Shown piece after piece: positions 1 through 9,546 of a DNA stretch of 25,043 nt; the first letter of the stretch is position 1, and each line of letters opens with the position of its first letter. The DNA is from Ruminococcus sp. (lineage in GTDB: Bacteria > Bacillota_A > Clostridia > Oscillospirales > Ruminococcaceae). Location: contig NZ_JAEEMU010000060.1 in assembly GCF_016283395.1 (NCBI RefSeq), forward strand, positions 1 to 25,043. Reading direction: 5' to 3'. The notes beneath the pieces were generated by a model that saw only the letters and a list, made by a program, of their open reading frames with translations, was not told where the DNA came from and did no database searches. Position numbers and translations under genes: made by a program.

Positions 1-3000
1 AATGTTTCGCCTATCATGCCGATATATGCCGAAGAAGTACAGACAACGGTCTGTGAAGAAACAACAGGCGAAGAAAACAAGTCAACAGAAGAATTTGATC
101 TTACGCATATGAGCATTGAGCTCTATCCTGATGAGCAGAACGAAGAAAAGACTGTTATGCTGGACGGTCTTATGCCTGAGGGTGCGGAAGCACAGGCTGT
201 TGATGTTTCGGAAGAGCACGACGGTATCGCAGCTTATGATATCACCATAACCGCAGGTGAAAACGAATACCAGCCCGGAGAAGAAAATCCTATCCTTGTT
301 GAGATCAGTGATCCTGTTATCCATGACAGTGACTGCATTCAGCTCTGGCACATCAGAGATGACGGCGAAAGAGAGCAGATCAATGATTTCTCGGTGGAGG
401 AAGGCAAGATAAGCTTTTATGCCACTGGATTTTCAATTTATGAGATTGTACAAGATGAAAATGTTATTGCTGTTAATAACCTGAATTTTGGCTGGAAGAA
501 AATAACAGACGTTGCTGAATTGGCTAATTACGGCGAAGGAAGTGACGGCTTGTATATAAGTCATACAGGAGGATTCTTTTTCAAGAATACTATTGATTCT
601 TCTAAAAATAGAAAGGGAATATATAAAACTAAGGGATCAGGCAATACTGGTACAGATATAGATACTGCAATAGAAATGGGTGCAGTAAAATACTATTTTG
701 AACAGGTAGATGCAGAAGATAATACTCAATATTATGTATATTGCTTTAACCCGCAAAATGAAAAGGTATATATTTATAATAATCCTAATGATAGCTTGGA
801 TTTATCAAATAATTATAAGACGGCATTTAAGTTTGAGATAGATACATTTAACAAGGTAACAGGTATCAAAGCTCAAAGTCAAACAAATCCTACTAAGTAT
901 TGGAATATGCAAGGAGATGCAGGCGGAACCAGATTTTGTGCATATGATTTTAATCAAGGTGGTACTTTTCAATTCTGGTATTATGATCCGATAGAAGAAG
1001 ACCCATATAAGCTTGACGGCAAGACATACGGTCTTATGCATTATGTAAGTGGTGCAACAGGTGATGTCCTTATGGCAACAGATAATGCACTTAATTCACT
1101 TAAAGTAAACACTTCAGTAGTACGTCCTGAGGGAAGTAATACAAGTAAAGTACTTTACGTGGCTCAGGATACTGATATTACAGAGTGGACTTTTGAGTGG
1201 GCAGGTGATGACACATATTACATATATGCTCAGTTCGGTGAAACGAAAAAATATCTGAACTTAGGCAAGGTCAATGAGTCTGATGATGAAAATTTAGTAT
1301 CTGCAATTGAGACCGCTTCGCCGCAAAAGATAAGGGTAAGACCTGACAGTCAGGGCAGGATATTACTGTCAGTAGGAGACAAAAACGTTGATTTCCTTGC
1401 AAATAATGCAAATATCAGTGAAAACGGAAGATTTGTAACATCGGCAGAAGGCTCTTATCTTTATTTTGTCAGCCATACTGAGATCGCCGATGATGAAATG
1501 GTAACATACAAGGCAAAAGAGGTAAGTGTATCCGAAGTTAAGAACGGCGAACAGGTCGTTATTTATACCCGTATATGGGATGATAACAAAAAACAATACA
1601 ATTTCTATGCAATCGATCATGATGGAAGTCTTGTTCCTTGTTATGAGCGAGGCAACAGTATCATGTGGCTTTCTAATAAAATAAACACCATGATTTGGGA
1701 TTTTACGGAATATTACCATGAATATACCGAAGATCCGAATTATTACTATGAACTGTACAATCCCTACTCGGAAAAGTATATCGCACCTAAACGATCAAGC
1801 GGCAGTGTACTTAGTGACGAGCCCATAGGCATCAATCTGGAAGGAAGACGTTACGGGGAATATTTTTCAACTATACTCGCCTGGGATCAGCAAAGTTATT
1901 CTTATTCCGGCATAAAAGCAGACCTTAACAACGGGGATGAAAGAATTGATGTTTCTTCAAGATCGAAAGCAGATACTTTCTATTTTGCAAAGGTAGTTGA
2001 TTTTACAAACGACCTGACAGAAGTTGAAACAGTTGATAATACCGAATATGGTATTACAATGAAAATGGTCAAGTATAAGATACCTGACGGTAATGATTTT
2101 AAGCCTGATAATGCAACTACCTCAAAAGAACAGTATGCAGTTTTGGGAAACAGTACATATGTAGAAAAGTCGCAGACTCCTGGAATTTTGTCAACCAATC
2201 TTACTGACGGTAAGTTCCCAACAGCTACAGCATCACAACTGTCGCTTAGTGAATTATATACTAATCCAGCTAATTTGAAGAGTGCAAATGTAGTAAATCA
2301 CCTTTTTATTCAAAGTATTTATGATCAGAGTGGTTATTTTGAATATGACAGCTGTCAGAACTTTGCAACTCTAAAAAATATGCATCAATCTGAAAATGAA
2401 GACGGACAAAAGATGTATCTTGTTACCGAAAACGGAGAAGAAGTTGTCAAGACGTATGCTGAAGATGAAACAGTGCCAGTGGGAGCTGAACCTATCTATG
2501 ATTTCTTTGTATCGAAAGAACTTGGTACTCATGATGGTAAAATTTCTAATTCTTTGAAGCATGGTCAGTTTTTTCCATATGATGATATTGATATGGATAC
2601 ATATGCGTCCAAAAATGAGTTGAATAAGTTTAATGCAACCTTGCAGCCATTAGAGGAAACCGATCCACGAAAATATGAAAGACTGCATCTTATAGAATCT
2701 GCCGACTATTATTTCGGAATGGAGCTCGATGCAGGATTTACTCAGACACCTAACGGAAAAGACAACTGGGGACATGATATCATTTTCGAGTTCACAGGAG
2801 ACGATGATTTCTGGCTTTATGTTGACGGCGAGCTTGTCATTGACCTCGGAGGTATCCATTCAGCACTGGGAGCAAAAGTAAACTTCGCAACAGGTGACGT
2901 TGAAGTCAATGGTGTGAAAACAAATCTTCGTGATCAATTTGTAAGCAATTACATAACAAGGGGAATAACAGATCCGCAAATAATAATAGAAGAGCTGAAA

Positions 3001-6000
3001 AAACATTTCGATTATGATAAGTCTATCACTAATCCTCAGATCGAGAATTTTGAAAAAGTATTCAAGGACTATACAAATCACAGCATGAAGATATTATACA
3101 TGGAGCGTGGTGCAGGTGCGTCAAATCTGCATATGCGTTTCAATCTTAACTATGTCAAAGAGGGCAATGTAACAATGACCAAGGAAGTTACAGGCTCAGA
3201 TGATGTAGATTTTGATTTCGTTGAATATCCTGTACAGATACTTTATTGTTCCAACATACCCGGTACAGATCTCCCGAATGAAAATGATCCAGTTCTTCTG
3301 GATCCGAATAATGAGCACGTTAAAGTGGCTTATCAGAATTCAACACGATCTGTTATATTTAAGGAGTCATATACGCCTCCCGGTACAACCCAGACATATT
3401 CAAATGTATTTTTCATCAATGCAGAACAAAAATTAGAGATCCATTTTCCTGATGATGCAACTCATTATAAGATAGTCGAATGTGGTATCAATTCACAGGT
3501 ATATGACCAAGTATATATTAATGGTGAAGCTGTTTCTTCTATTGGCCTTGGTGAAAATCGAGCTTCATTTTCATCAGAGTGGTCAATGGTTAAAGACAGA
3601 ACCAACCTGATGCTCAGCAACCATGTTGATCCTGATGGTTTACGCTCACTTGTTTTCCAGAAAAAACTATATGATGCAGATTATACCTCTCAACCTGCTA
3701 TGACTGAGGCTGAGAAAGAGCTCCATAAGATCACAGCAGAACAGGATCCGACTACATTCTCATTCCGTTTGTATCTTTCAAACGGAGTTACAGATGATCT
3801 GGATCTGACAAATATGTGCAATTACCGTGTAAAAGATCCTGAACAGTATTACTGTCAATGGAATATGGATGAACAAAAACTCGAGAGGTTCGTTCCTGAT
3901 CCTGATGCAGAATATCTGACTGAGGCATTTGAACTGCTGGATGAACTTAAGAGTGATAATACGCTGACAACGGAGGAATACGTAAAATTAAAAGGTTATC
4001 TGCTGCGTTCGCATGATACTACATCTTTAAAAGAGGCACTTGATGATATCAAGAATATCAGAAGAAACTCTGGAACTGTTCCTGTTCCGCCAAGTCCTTT
4101 GACATCGGAACAGCAGTCTGTACTAAAAGAAGCCCTGTTGTATCCTATAACGTTTGAAACATCTATAAACGGACAGATATCCAATATACCTGCATGGTAT
4201 ACAGTAGAAGTACCAAATCTTCCTGCAGGCACTGTATTCAAGGTCGAGGAAAAAGATTCGGCTTCGGAGCGCCCTCTCGGTTATGATCGTGTAGAGTATG
4301 AACGTGCTCTGGGTTCATATTATACAATAACAGGCGAAGGTAATAATGTTGGTATTATAAGAGCTGCTGACTCTCCGTATATGAATGTCATAAATAAGCG
4401 CGGATATGAGATACAGGCTAAAAAGGTATGGACTGACAGAGATGCTGCATCAGGACATGATGATATTTATGTTGCACTTTACCTCAAACAATCAGACGGA
4501 ACTTATGAGCTCGCTGAAAATATTGATCATCCTGTCAGATGTCTTAAATCACCTGATACTGAGGTGCGATTCTTTATGGAATCACTTGGCGGACATTCAT
4601 TGAGTGATTTTTATATATTTGAGGTAACACTGACAGGAAATCCCACTGTTGATGAAAACGGATATGTTACAGGATATGGTAGTATTACAATAATTCCGAA
4701 TGGTCAGTTTGACAATATTAAAGCAACGGACAGAATCACGAATTCAAAAGAAGAATATAGTTATGCAGTCACATATAACAGCGGCGAGTCAGTAAATCCA
4801 TTAAACAGCATACAGGCGAAAAAAACGTGGAGTGCTGGAGAGACAGCGATTTATACGGCACTTTGCGTAAGACAGGCTGACGGAACATATAAACTTGCTG
4901 ACAGTTCGCTTATACCAGTAAGGAAGCTTACAGCTCCCAATGATACGGTGCGGTATTTTATATCTGAACTTGATGAAGGAAAAGTTGCAGATGACTATAA
5001 GATCTTTGAGATCGCACTTACAGGTCAGATTACTTTTAATGAAAGCGGACATGTGAGCGGATACGATGTTTCAGATACCGAAGATATCGTCAATGGCGAT
5101 TCATCAACTGTTATGAATTCAACTTTTGAAGTTTATACAGCACGAGCAGACAGTATAACTAATACCCGTCAGGGCGGTATCGTTATAGGTCTGTATAAAA
5201 TGGGTACGCGCCAAATGGCGACTAATATTATAAATGTCAATGAACATGAAACTGCGGGCGAACCGCTTGCAGGCGGTGCTTTCAGACTTGAAAAAGTTGA
5301 ACCGAATGGAAATGGGAAGAAACGTTCACTGATCGGAAATTATACTTCCGACGCAGACGGCAAGATCACTATAATGTATAGTTTTGAACGCAATTCACAA
5401 ACAGGCGGCAATTTTGAAGATGATGTATATTATGAGCTTACTCAGATATCATCTCCGACAACTTATATCGGTCTGCCCGAGCCTGTAAAGTTTGCTGTAG
5501 GATTAGGCGATGATCCTGATATTATAGTATCGGGAAATGAAACAAAGTGGAACAATTACCATAAGCTTCCCGGCTCTACCGAAGAAGTAGTCGCATTTAT
5601 CGACGTTTACAATAAGCCTTTTACGCTGAAAGCAATAAAAGTTGACAGTGAAGATAATACCGTACTTGACAGTGTTCATTTTGCATTATATAAGGGTGTT
5701 AACAGTGTTGACGGACTTATCCCTGCTGATCAGCCGATAAACGGATACAGTGATCTTGTAACAGATTCAAACGGTGAGATACCCCGCATTATTCAGAGCC
5801 TTGAAAAAGGTACATATTTCCTGAAAGAGACCTCACCTAAGTTCGGCTATAAACCATATGACCGATATATAAGATTTGTTATAGGCGAAAATGATATTGA
5901 ACTTGTAGCTTCTGTCATTACACAGACTACAACGGAAAATAACGTAACTGTAACGACAATCACTTCAAACACAGGTCTGAAGCTGGTAAAGACTGATTCA

Positions 6001-6792
6001 GATTCGTATTCATGTGTTCTTCAGATACCGAATGAAAAAGATACTCAGAATTTCTTCTTCGATATCGAAAAGATCATTTTCGTTGACAAAAATATCCATG
6101 TCAGCGATAAAGAGCAAAAATTTGTATTCAGAGTCGATCGTTTCGATGAAACTGAAACAGCTTTCATTAATACGAATATCAGGGGAACATTCTATGTGAC
6201 GATCAGCTGTGACGGTGAAATGAAGTATATAACTGATGATAACATTACATTAAATGGAGAAAAGTATAATTATAGCTTCTTCCATGGTGATGATAATGTT
6301 TCTGATGCATATTCTAAATTCATTACTGCTGACAGCAGCGTGGAAAAACGGTATACCGAAAGAGGAAAAGCTGATAACGGCAGTGCTGATTATGTTTATC
6401 CCGCAGCAATATGGAACGGCAGAAAAACGGTCCGTGTTATGAAAGAGGGAATATACCGTATTTCCGAAATGAAAGCATGGTCACACACTGATTACGATTT
6501 CTGGAATGGTTCAAACCGTTATAAAGGTTATGGTGACGGTACTCATGGAGAGGCGGTCATAACCAACGGCTTCCGCGACAGTAAGACAACAGGAAGTATG
6601 GCTCTGCCTGCCGCTGACAAGGATTGTGTATACATCAATGTTAAAAATGTCAGAGCAGGTGAGTTCGATACAGTTCCAAAAACACTGGACAGCAAAACAG
6701 TCTGGCGTCCGACAGCAAGCTTTACAAACAGCGAGACCGAATATGCATATCTCAGTTCACAGGCGTATGCCGACAACACTATTTCACGATGA
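1..6792 (+). CDS. Giant secreted surface/fibre protein with fibro-slime, Cna-B and SpaA-like domains (5' partial)
   Basis: The reading frame is already open at base 1 and gives N-V-S-P-I-M-P-I-Y-A-E-E, which resembles the end of a signal peptide, so the true start lies left of the window. About 2263 residues are visible. The N-terminal part contains beta-rich, Tyr/Asn-rich segments. Around residues 930-955 it has the fibro-slime (PA14-like) core, with GDDDFWLYVDGELVIDLGGIH followed later by LYMERGAGASNLHMRF. Two related Cna-B-like repeats start near residues 1468 (IQAKKVW) and 1600 (IQAKKTW). Two SpaA/prealbumin-fold modules follow near 1725 (PLAGGAFRLEKV) and 1873 (DSVHFALYKG...GTYFLKETSP). 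The last ~260 residues are pilin-like. Lysines and glutamates typical of intramolecular isopeptide domains are present. The C-terminus (SSQAYADNTISR) has no LPXTG motif and no hydrophobic anchor. The likely role is an adhesin or fibre subunit; family placement is good, substrate unknown. Confidence 0.85.
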   Translation, partial: NVSPIMPIYAEEVQTTVCEETTGEENKSTEEFDLTHMSIELYPDEQNEEKTVMLDGLMPEGAEAQAVDVSEEHDGIAAYDITITAGENEYQPGEENPILVEISDPVIHDSDCIQLWHIRDDGEREQINDFSVEEGKISFYATGFSIYEIVQDENVIAVNNLNFGWKKITDVAELANYGEGSDGLYISHTGGFFFKNTIDSSKNRKGIYKTKGSGNTGTDIDTAIEMGAVKYYFEQVDAEDNTQYYVYCFNPQNEKVYIYNNPNDSLDLSNNYKTAFKFEIDTFNKVTGIKAQSQTNPTKYWNMQGDAGGTRFCAYDFNQGGTFQFWYYDPIEEDPYKLDGKTYGLMHYVSGATGDVLMATDNALNSLKVNTSVVRPEGSNTSKVLYVAQDTDITEWTFEWAGDDTYYIYAQFGETKKYLNLGKVNESDDENLVSAIETASPQKIRVRPDSQGRILLSVGDKNVDFLANNANISENGRFVTSAEGSYLYFVSHTEIADDEMVTYKAKEVSVSEVKNGEQVVIYTRIWDDNKKQYNFYAIDHDGSLVPCYERGNSIMWLSNKINTMIWDFTEYYHEYTEDPNYYYELYNPYSEKYIAPKRSSGSVLSDEPIGINLEGRRYGEYFSTILAWDQQSYSYSGIKADLNNGDERIDVSSRSKADTFYFAKVVDFTNDLTEVETVDNTEYGITMKMVKYKIPDGNDFKPDNATTSKEQYAVLGNSTYVEKSQTPGILSTNLTDGKFPTATASQLSLSELYTNPANLKSANVVNHLFIQSIYDQSGYFEYDSCQNFATLKNMHQSENEDGQKMYLVTENGEEVVKTYAEDETVPVGAEPIYDFFVSKELGTHDGKISNSLKHGQFFPYDDIDMDTYASKNELNKFNATLQPLEETDPRKYERLHLIESADYYFGMELDAGFTQTPNGKDNWGHDIIFEFTGDDDFWLYVDGELVIDLGGIHSALGAKVNFATGDVEVNGVKTNLRDQFVSNYITRGITDPQIIIEELKKHFDYDKSITNPQIENFEKVFKDYTNHSMKILYMERGAGASNLHMRFNLNYVKEGNVTMTKEVTGSDDVDFDFVEYPVQILYCSNIPGTDLPNENDPVLLDPNNEHVKVAYQNSTRSVIFKESYTPPGTTQTYSNVFFINAEQKLEIHFPDDATHYKIVECGINSQVYDQVYINGEAVSSIGLGENRASFSSEWSMVKDRTNLMLSNHVDPDGLRSLVFQKKLYDADYTSQPAMTEAEKELHKITAEQDPTTFSFRLYLSNGVTDDLDLTNMCNYRVKDPEQYYCQWNMDEQKLERFVPDPDAEYLTEAFELLDELKSDNTLTTEEYVKLKGYLLRSHDTTSLKEALDDIKNIRRNSGTVPVPPSPLTSEQQSVLKEALLYPITFETSINGQISNIPAWYTVEVPNLPAGTVFKVEEKDSASERPLGYDRVEYERALGSYYTITGEGNNVGIIRAADSPYMNVINKRGYEIQAKKVWTDRDAASGHDDIYVALYLKQSDGTYELAENIDHPVRCLKSPDTEVRFFMESLGGHSLSDFYIFEVTLTGNPTVDENGYVTGYGSITIIPNGQFDNIKATDRITNSKEEYSYAVTYNSGESVNPLNSIQAKKTWSAGETAIYTALCVRQADGTYKLADSSLIPVRKLTAPNDTVRYFISELDEGKVADDYKIFEIALTGQITFNESGHVSGYDVSDTEDIVNGDSSTVMNSTFEVYTARADSITNTRQGGIVIGLYKMGTRQMATNIINVNEHETAGEPLAGGAFRLEKVEPNGNGKKRSLIGNYTSDADGKITIMYSFERNSQTGGNFEDDVYYELTQISSPTTYIGLPEPVKFAVGLGDDPDIIVSGNETKWNNYHKLPGSTEEVVAFIDVYNKPFTLKAIKVDSEDNTVLDSVHFALYKGVNSVDGLIPADQPINGYSDLVTDSNGEIPRIIQSLEKGTYFLKETSPKFGYKPYDRYIRFVIGENDIELVASVITQTTTENNVTVTTITSNTGLKLVKTDSDSYSCVLQIPNEKDTQNFFFDIEKIIFVDKNIHVSDKEQKFVFRVDRFDETETAFINTNIRGTFYVTISCDGEMKYITDDNITLNGEKYNYSFFHGDDNVSDAYSKFITADSSVEKRYTERGKADNGSADYVYPAAIWNGRKTVRVMKEGIYRISEMKAWSHTDYDFWNGSNRYKGYGDGTHGEAVITNGFRDSKTTGSMALPAADKDCVYINVKNVRAGEFDTVPKTLDSKTVWRPTASFTNSETEYAYLSSQAYADNTISR

Positions 6793-6810
6793 AGAAAGGA
6801 GGAGCGATCA

Positions 6811-7482
6811 ATGAAAAACAAGAAAAAATATGTTGCTATAATAAGCAGTATCATATCAATAATGCTGATCGCTCCTCTTATCGTATATGCAATACTGTAT
6901 AAAAGTGACGAACGCAAAAATGAATTCAGAGCTGCCAAAGCAAATGTTCAGGTAAGAGAGAATAACAAATCTGTCGACACATTAAGTGACAGAGAAGAAG
7001 CTTCATATACATGGACACAGGATACCGATGATAATGATCAGCCATTAAACACTTACAGTATCACTAAACCTGTTCAGATATATGATGTTCGTGACAATAA
7101 CGATGAGTATCTGCGTGTAAGATTTGTACCCATGTGGTATGATTCGGACGGCAATATATGCGGCGGTGCAGATGATTTTTCCGATTACAGCAAAACAGAG
7201 CTTGAAAACAATGAACTTATATTCAAGAATTCATTAAATGCTGCGCTTCTGACATTAAAACTATGTACAGAGCCTGACTGGAATGATGGCTGGGAATATA
7301 ATACAACAGATGAATGTTTCTATTATAAAGGAAAGATCAGATCAGGTGACATATCCAAAACACTGCTGTCAGGCGTGCAGATACCTAAGTCTGTCTATGA
7401 CAGTACAGCAGAATATACTTTGCATATCGAGGTACTTGCAGATGCGGTACAGACCAGCGGAAATGCAGAAGATCGCTGGTAA
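6811..7482 (+). CDS. Secreted TasA/camelysin-like small protein, probable partner of the giant surface protein
   Basis: A 223-residue protein starts 18 bp after the giant surface gene behind a strong AAAGGAGG site (about 6796-6803), so the two are almost certainly co-transcribed. Residues 7-29 form one hydrophobic segment (signal peptide or N-terminal anchor). The next stretch (NEFRAAKANVQVREN) and the C-terminal ending LADAVQTSGNAEDRW resemble the SipW-dependent TasA/camelysin-like exported proteins of Firmicutes, in which an 'ADAIQ(T)xGNA' ending is recurrent. The middle has conserved-looking aromatic positions (VRFVPMWYDSDG, CFYYKGKI) consistent with a beta-sandwich. No SipW-type peptidase is visible here; one could lie upstream of the window. 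The likely role is a minor or major fibre subunit that polymerises outside the cell or anchors the large protein. Family assignment is from pattern recall. Confidence 0.7.
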   Translation: MKNKKKYVAIISSIISIMLIAPLIVYAILYKSDERKNEFRAAKANVQVRENNKSVDTLSDREEASYTWTQDTDDNDQPLNTYSITKPVQIYDVRDNNDEYLRVRFVPMWYDSDGNICGGADDFSDYSKTELENNELIFKNSLNAALLTLKLCTEPDWNDGWEYNTTDECFYYKGKIRSGDISKTLLSGVQIPKSVYDSTAEYTLHIEVLADAVQTSGNAEDRW

Positions 7483-7530
7483 ATAAAAGGCTGCGGATGA
7501 TACAATGTTTTCATTAGTCTTGCTTTATAA

Positions 7531-7563
7531 CAAAAAGTCAACTTTAGCAGTTGGCTTTTTTTC
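7531..7563 (+). terminator. Rho-independent terminator of the surface-protein operon
   Basis: AAAAAGTCAACT (7532-7543) pairs with AGTTGGCTTTTT (7549-7560) around a 5-nt loop, with one G-U pair, and runs into a T tract ending at 7562. It lies about 50 bp after the stop of the 223-residue gene. Confidence 0.8.
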
Positions 7564-7603
7564 TGCCTATATCATTTCAAGCCCGTATAAGAATAACAAG
7601 TAA

Positions 7604-7719
7604 AAGCTCCTCTGTTTTATCGACAGGGGAGTTAGTCATTTGTAAATTTTCTGTGATATTCAATGGTTTTACATTGAAAAAAGCTCCTTAACAGTGTATT
7701 AGTGAAAGGAGCTGAGACA
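7604..7719 (+). promoter_or_regulatory. Structured leader of the DUF3987 gene: three hairpins, the last covering the ribosome-binding site
   Basis: Three successive inverted repeats lie between the terminator and the gene. The first is CTCCTCTG (7607-7614) with CAGGGGAG (7624-7631). The second is TTCAATG (7659-7665) with CATTGAA (7672-7678), loop GTTTTA. The third is AGCTCCTT (7682-7689) with AAGGAGCT (7706-7713), loop 16 nt. The 3' arm of the third contains the Shine-Dalgarno AAGGAG (7706-7711), so when folded it would hide the ribosome-binding site. The anti-SD string AAAGCTCCT occurs twice (about 7603 and 7680). The pairing is seen directly; a regulatory role is inference. No convincing promoter was recognised in this stretch. 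Confidence 0.45.
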
Positions 7720-9321
7720 ATGGAACTCACAAAAGAGAATTTCTTAAAATATGAGGAGCAGTACATCTCACAGGTGCTTATGAGTTCTGACCTCCGCAAA
7801 CGTGCGGAAGGCTTTACGGACATAATGAAAAGAGCAAGGGAATTTGATCTCGAACAGGAAGCGTTTGAGTTAGCGCAGAGTATAGCTGTTGATTTCAACG
7901 AGCCTGAGCTTTGGGAGCTTCCCGTGCCCTTTGAGAAAGAGGTGCGGTATCAGCCGTTCCCTGTGGGAAGCCTGCCGAAAACACTTTCAGACTATCTCGG
8001 TGCAGTATGTGACTTTGTGCAGGTATCTCCCGATATGGCAGCTCTGCCAATGTTGTCGGTGCTGTCGCTGTGCTTGCAGGGCAAGGCTATAGTTGCTTAT
8101 CCTGCCAATGCTCATACCGAGAGCATAAACTTATACACTCTTACCGTAGCTCCTCCGGGAGAGAGAAAGTCGGGAGTATTCAAGGCTCTTATCAGACCTG
8201 TGGAAGAATATGTGCGGAGATACAATGAGCTGCATTACAAGGCTATTGAGGAATACAAGAGCAAACGGCAGTTCCTTGAACGTCAGAAGCAGGCGGCAAT
8301 GAACGGCAAAAATGCAAGTCTTGAACGAGTTAAACAGCTTACCGATGAGATATGCGACCTTGAACCTGTTCACGAAATGCGGCTCACCTGTTCCGATACT
8401 ACACCTGAGGCATTGGCTGCGGAAATGCTGAAACAGGGCGGCTGTATGGCTGTTATGGACGATGAGGGCAGCGTATTTGATGTTATTTCTGGCTTGTACA
8501 CCAACGGTCAGGGCAATATCAACCTGTTCCTGAAAGCTTATGACGGCTCTCCCCATACCATATTCAGACGGACTTCCGATAATATAACGCTTAATGCTCC
8601 TTATCTCACATTCGGCATAATGACTCAGCCTCAGCAGTTCACACAGGCTATGGGCAATCCGCAGTTTATGGGGCGAGGTCTGATGCAGAGGTTCTTGTTT
8701 GCTTTCCCCGAGGGCAAGGCAGGCAGTCAGGACTATGTGAGCAGGGATATTCCGCAGGGTGTACGGCAGGCTTATGACGAGCTTATAACGAAACTGCTGC
8801 GAATGACGGTCAGCGGCGAACCCGTAAAGCTTGTTCACAACAAAGAGAGCTATAATATCCTGCATGATTACTATGATCTGATACAGGCTAAAATGAGAAG
8901 CGGCGGTATGTTCGAGAACATGAAGGATTATGCTTCAAAGCATTTTGGAAAAGTCCTTAAAATAGCAGGACTGCTTCATCTGTGCGAGCATACTGCGGAC
9001 GAGCCTATCGGCGGAGATACTGCCATGAACGCTGTGAATATCGGTATCTGGACTGAGAATATGGCACTTAAAGCCTTTGACGGTGGAGCAGGTGACGATG
9101 AGATCATCAGAAATGCGAAGTATATGTTGAGCCGTATAAGAACGTGGGGAAAAGATACGATGACAAAGCGCGAATTAAAGCACCTTTGCAGGGCTATACA
9201 CGGTGATACTTTTTTCGATGAAGCTGCTGAGCTTCTTGAAGATATGCACTACATGAGAACTGAACGTATAGACACATCAGGTCGTCCGTCAGTGCAGTTT
9301 TACATCAACCCATTTATATGA
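7720..9321 (+). CDS. DUF3987 family protein (P-loop, mobile-element/primase-associated)
   Basis: A protein of 533 residues. The chosen start is ATG 7720, because AAGGAG (7706-7711) sits 8 bp upstream; a GTG at 7702 would place that site inside the coding region. The N-terminal part (EQEAFELAQSIAVDFNEPELWELPVPF) and the ATPase-like core are typical of DUF3987 proteins. A Walker-A-like APPGERKSG lies near residues 144-152 and a Walker-B-like MDDEG near 246-250. The residues between about 185 and 215 are Lys/Gln-rich and possibly coiled. The C-terminal ~75 residues resemble a small winged-helix tail. DUF3987 proteins usually sit in integrative elements or prophages beside primase or helicase genes; here no integrase, relaxase or phage gene flanks it, so it looks like a solitary remnant or cargo gene. 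The biochemical function is unknown. Confidence 0.8.
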   Translation: MELTKENFLKYEEQYISQVLMSSDLRKRAEGFTDIMKRAREFDLEQEAFELAQSIAVDFNEPELWELPVPFEKEVRYQPFPVGSLPKTLSDYLGAVCDFVQVSPDMAALPMLSVLSLCLQGKAIVAYPANAHTESINLYTLTVAPPGERKSGVFKALIRPVEEYVRRYNELHYKAIEEYKSKRQFLERQKQAAMNGKNASLERVKQLTDEICDLEPVHEMRLTCSDTTPEALAAEMLKQGGCMAVMDDEGSVFDVISGLYTNGQGNINLFLKAYDGSPHTIFRRTSDNITLNAPYLTFGIMTQPQQFTQAMGNPQFMGRGLMQRFLFAFPEGKAGSQDYVSRDIPQGVRQAYDELITKLLRMTVSGEPVKLVHNKESYNILHDYYDLIQAKMRSGGMFENMKDYASKHFGKVLKIAGLLHLCEHTADEPIGGDTAMNAVNIGIWTENMALKAFDGGAGDDEIIRNAKYMLSRIRTWGKDTMTKRELKHLCRAIHGDTFFDEAAELLEDMHYMRTERIDTSGRPSVQFYINPFI

Positions 9322-9521
9322 CCTTTTGTACCTTTTGACCCTTTTGCACCATGTACCATACACTGAAAGTATCCTGATACACAGGCATATAACAGCAGAT
9401 TTAGTTAAATATCTATTTTATCTGCTGGTGATATACTTTTTTTGAGTTATCGGCTCATGGACGGTGGTACAAAAGGTACAAAAGTCGGTACGGGTGACAT
9501 TAGTGACAAAATGGGTGAGAG
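9321..9521. repeat. Inverted 9-bp repeat array, copy 1, with central palindrome
   Basis: The left arm holds three tandem 9-mers of the form TTTTGNACC (9324-9332, 9333-9341, 9342-9350). The right arm holds two exact GGTACAAAA units (9466-9474, 9475-9483), the reverse complement of the left unit. Between them CAGCAGAT (9393-9400) faces ATCTGCTG (9420-9427) across a 19-nt AT-rich loop. After the right arm, 9490-9521 matches 15675-15706 at 30 of 32 positions by eye. The array directly follows the DUF3987 stop codon. Possible explanations are a relic of a mobile-element replication or recombination site, or a MITE-like repeat. Confidence 0.6.
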
Positions 9522-9546
9522 CACAGTATTGTTTTGCATATCAGGA

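Noticed and set aside
6600..6792. Sortase (LPXTG) anchor at the end of the giant surface protein
   Set aside because: The terminal residues are polar, with no LPXTG-like motif and no hydrophobic stretch before the stop codon.
8131..8865. 244-codon minus-strand opening
   Set aside because: It lies wholly inside the DUF3987 gene, whose motifs and ribosome-binding site are clear; it is an antisense shadow.
9321..9521. CRISPR array
   Set aside because: Repeat units are 9 bp and abut without spacers, and the array is inverted; no cas genes are present.
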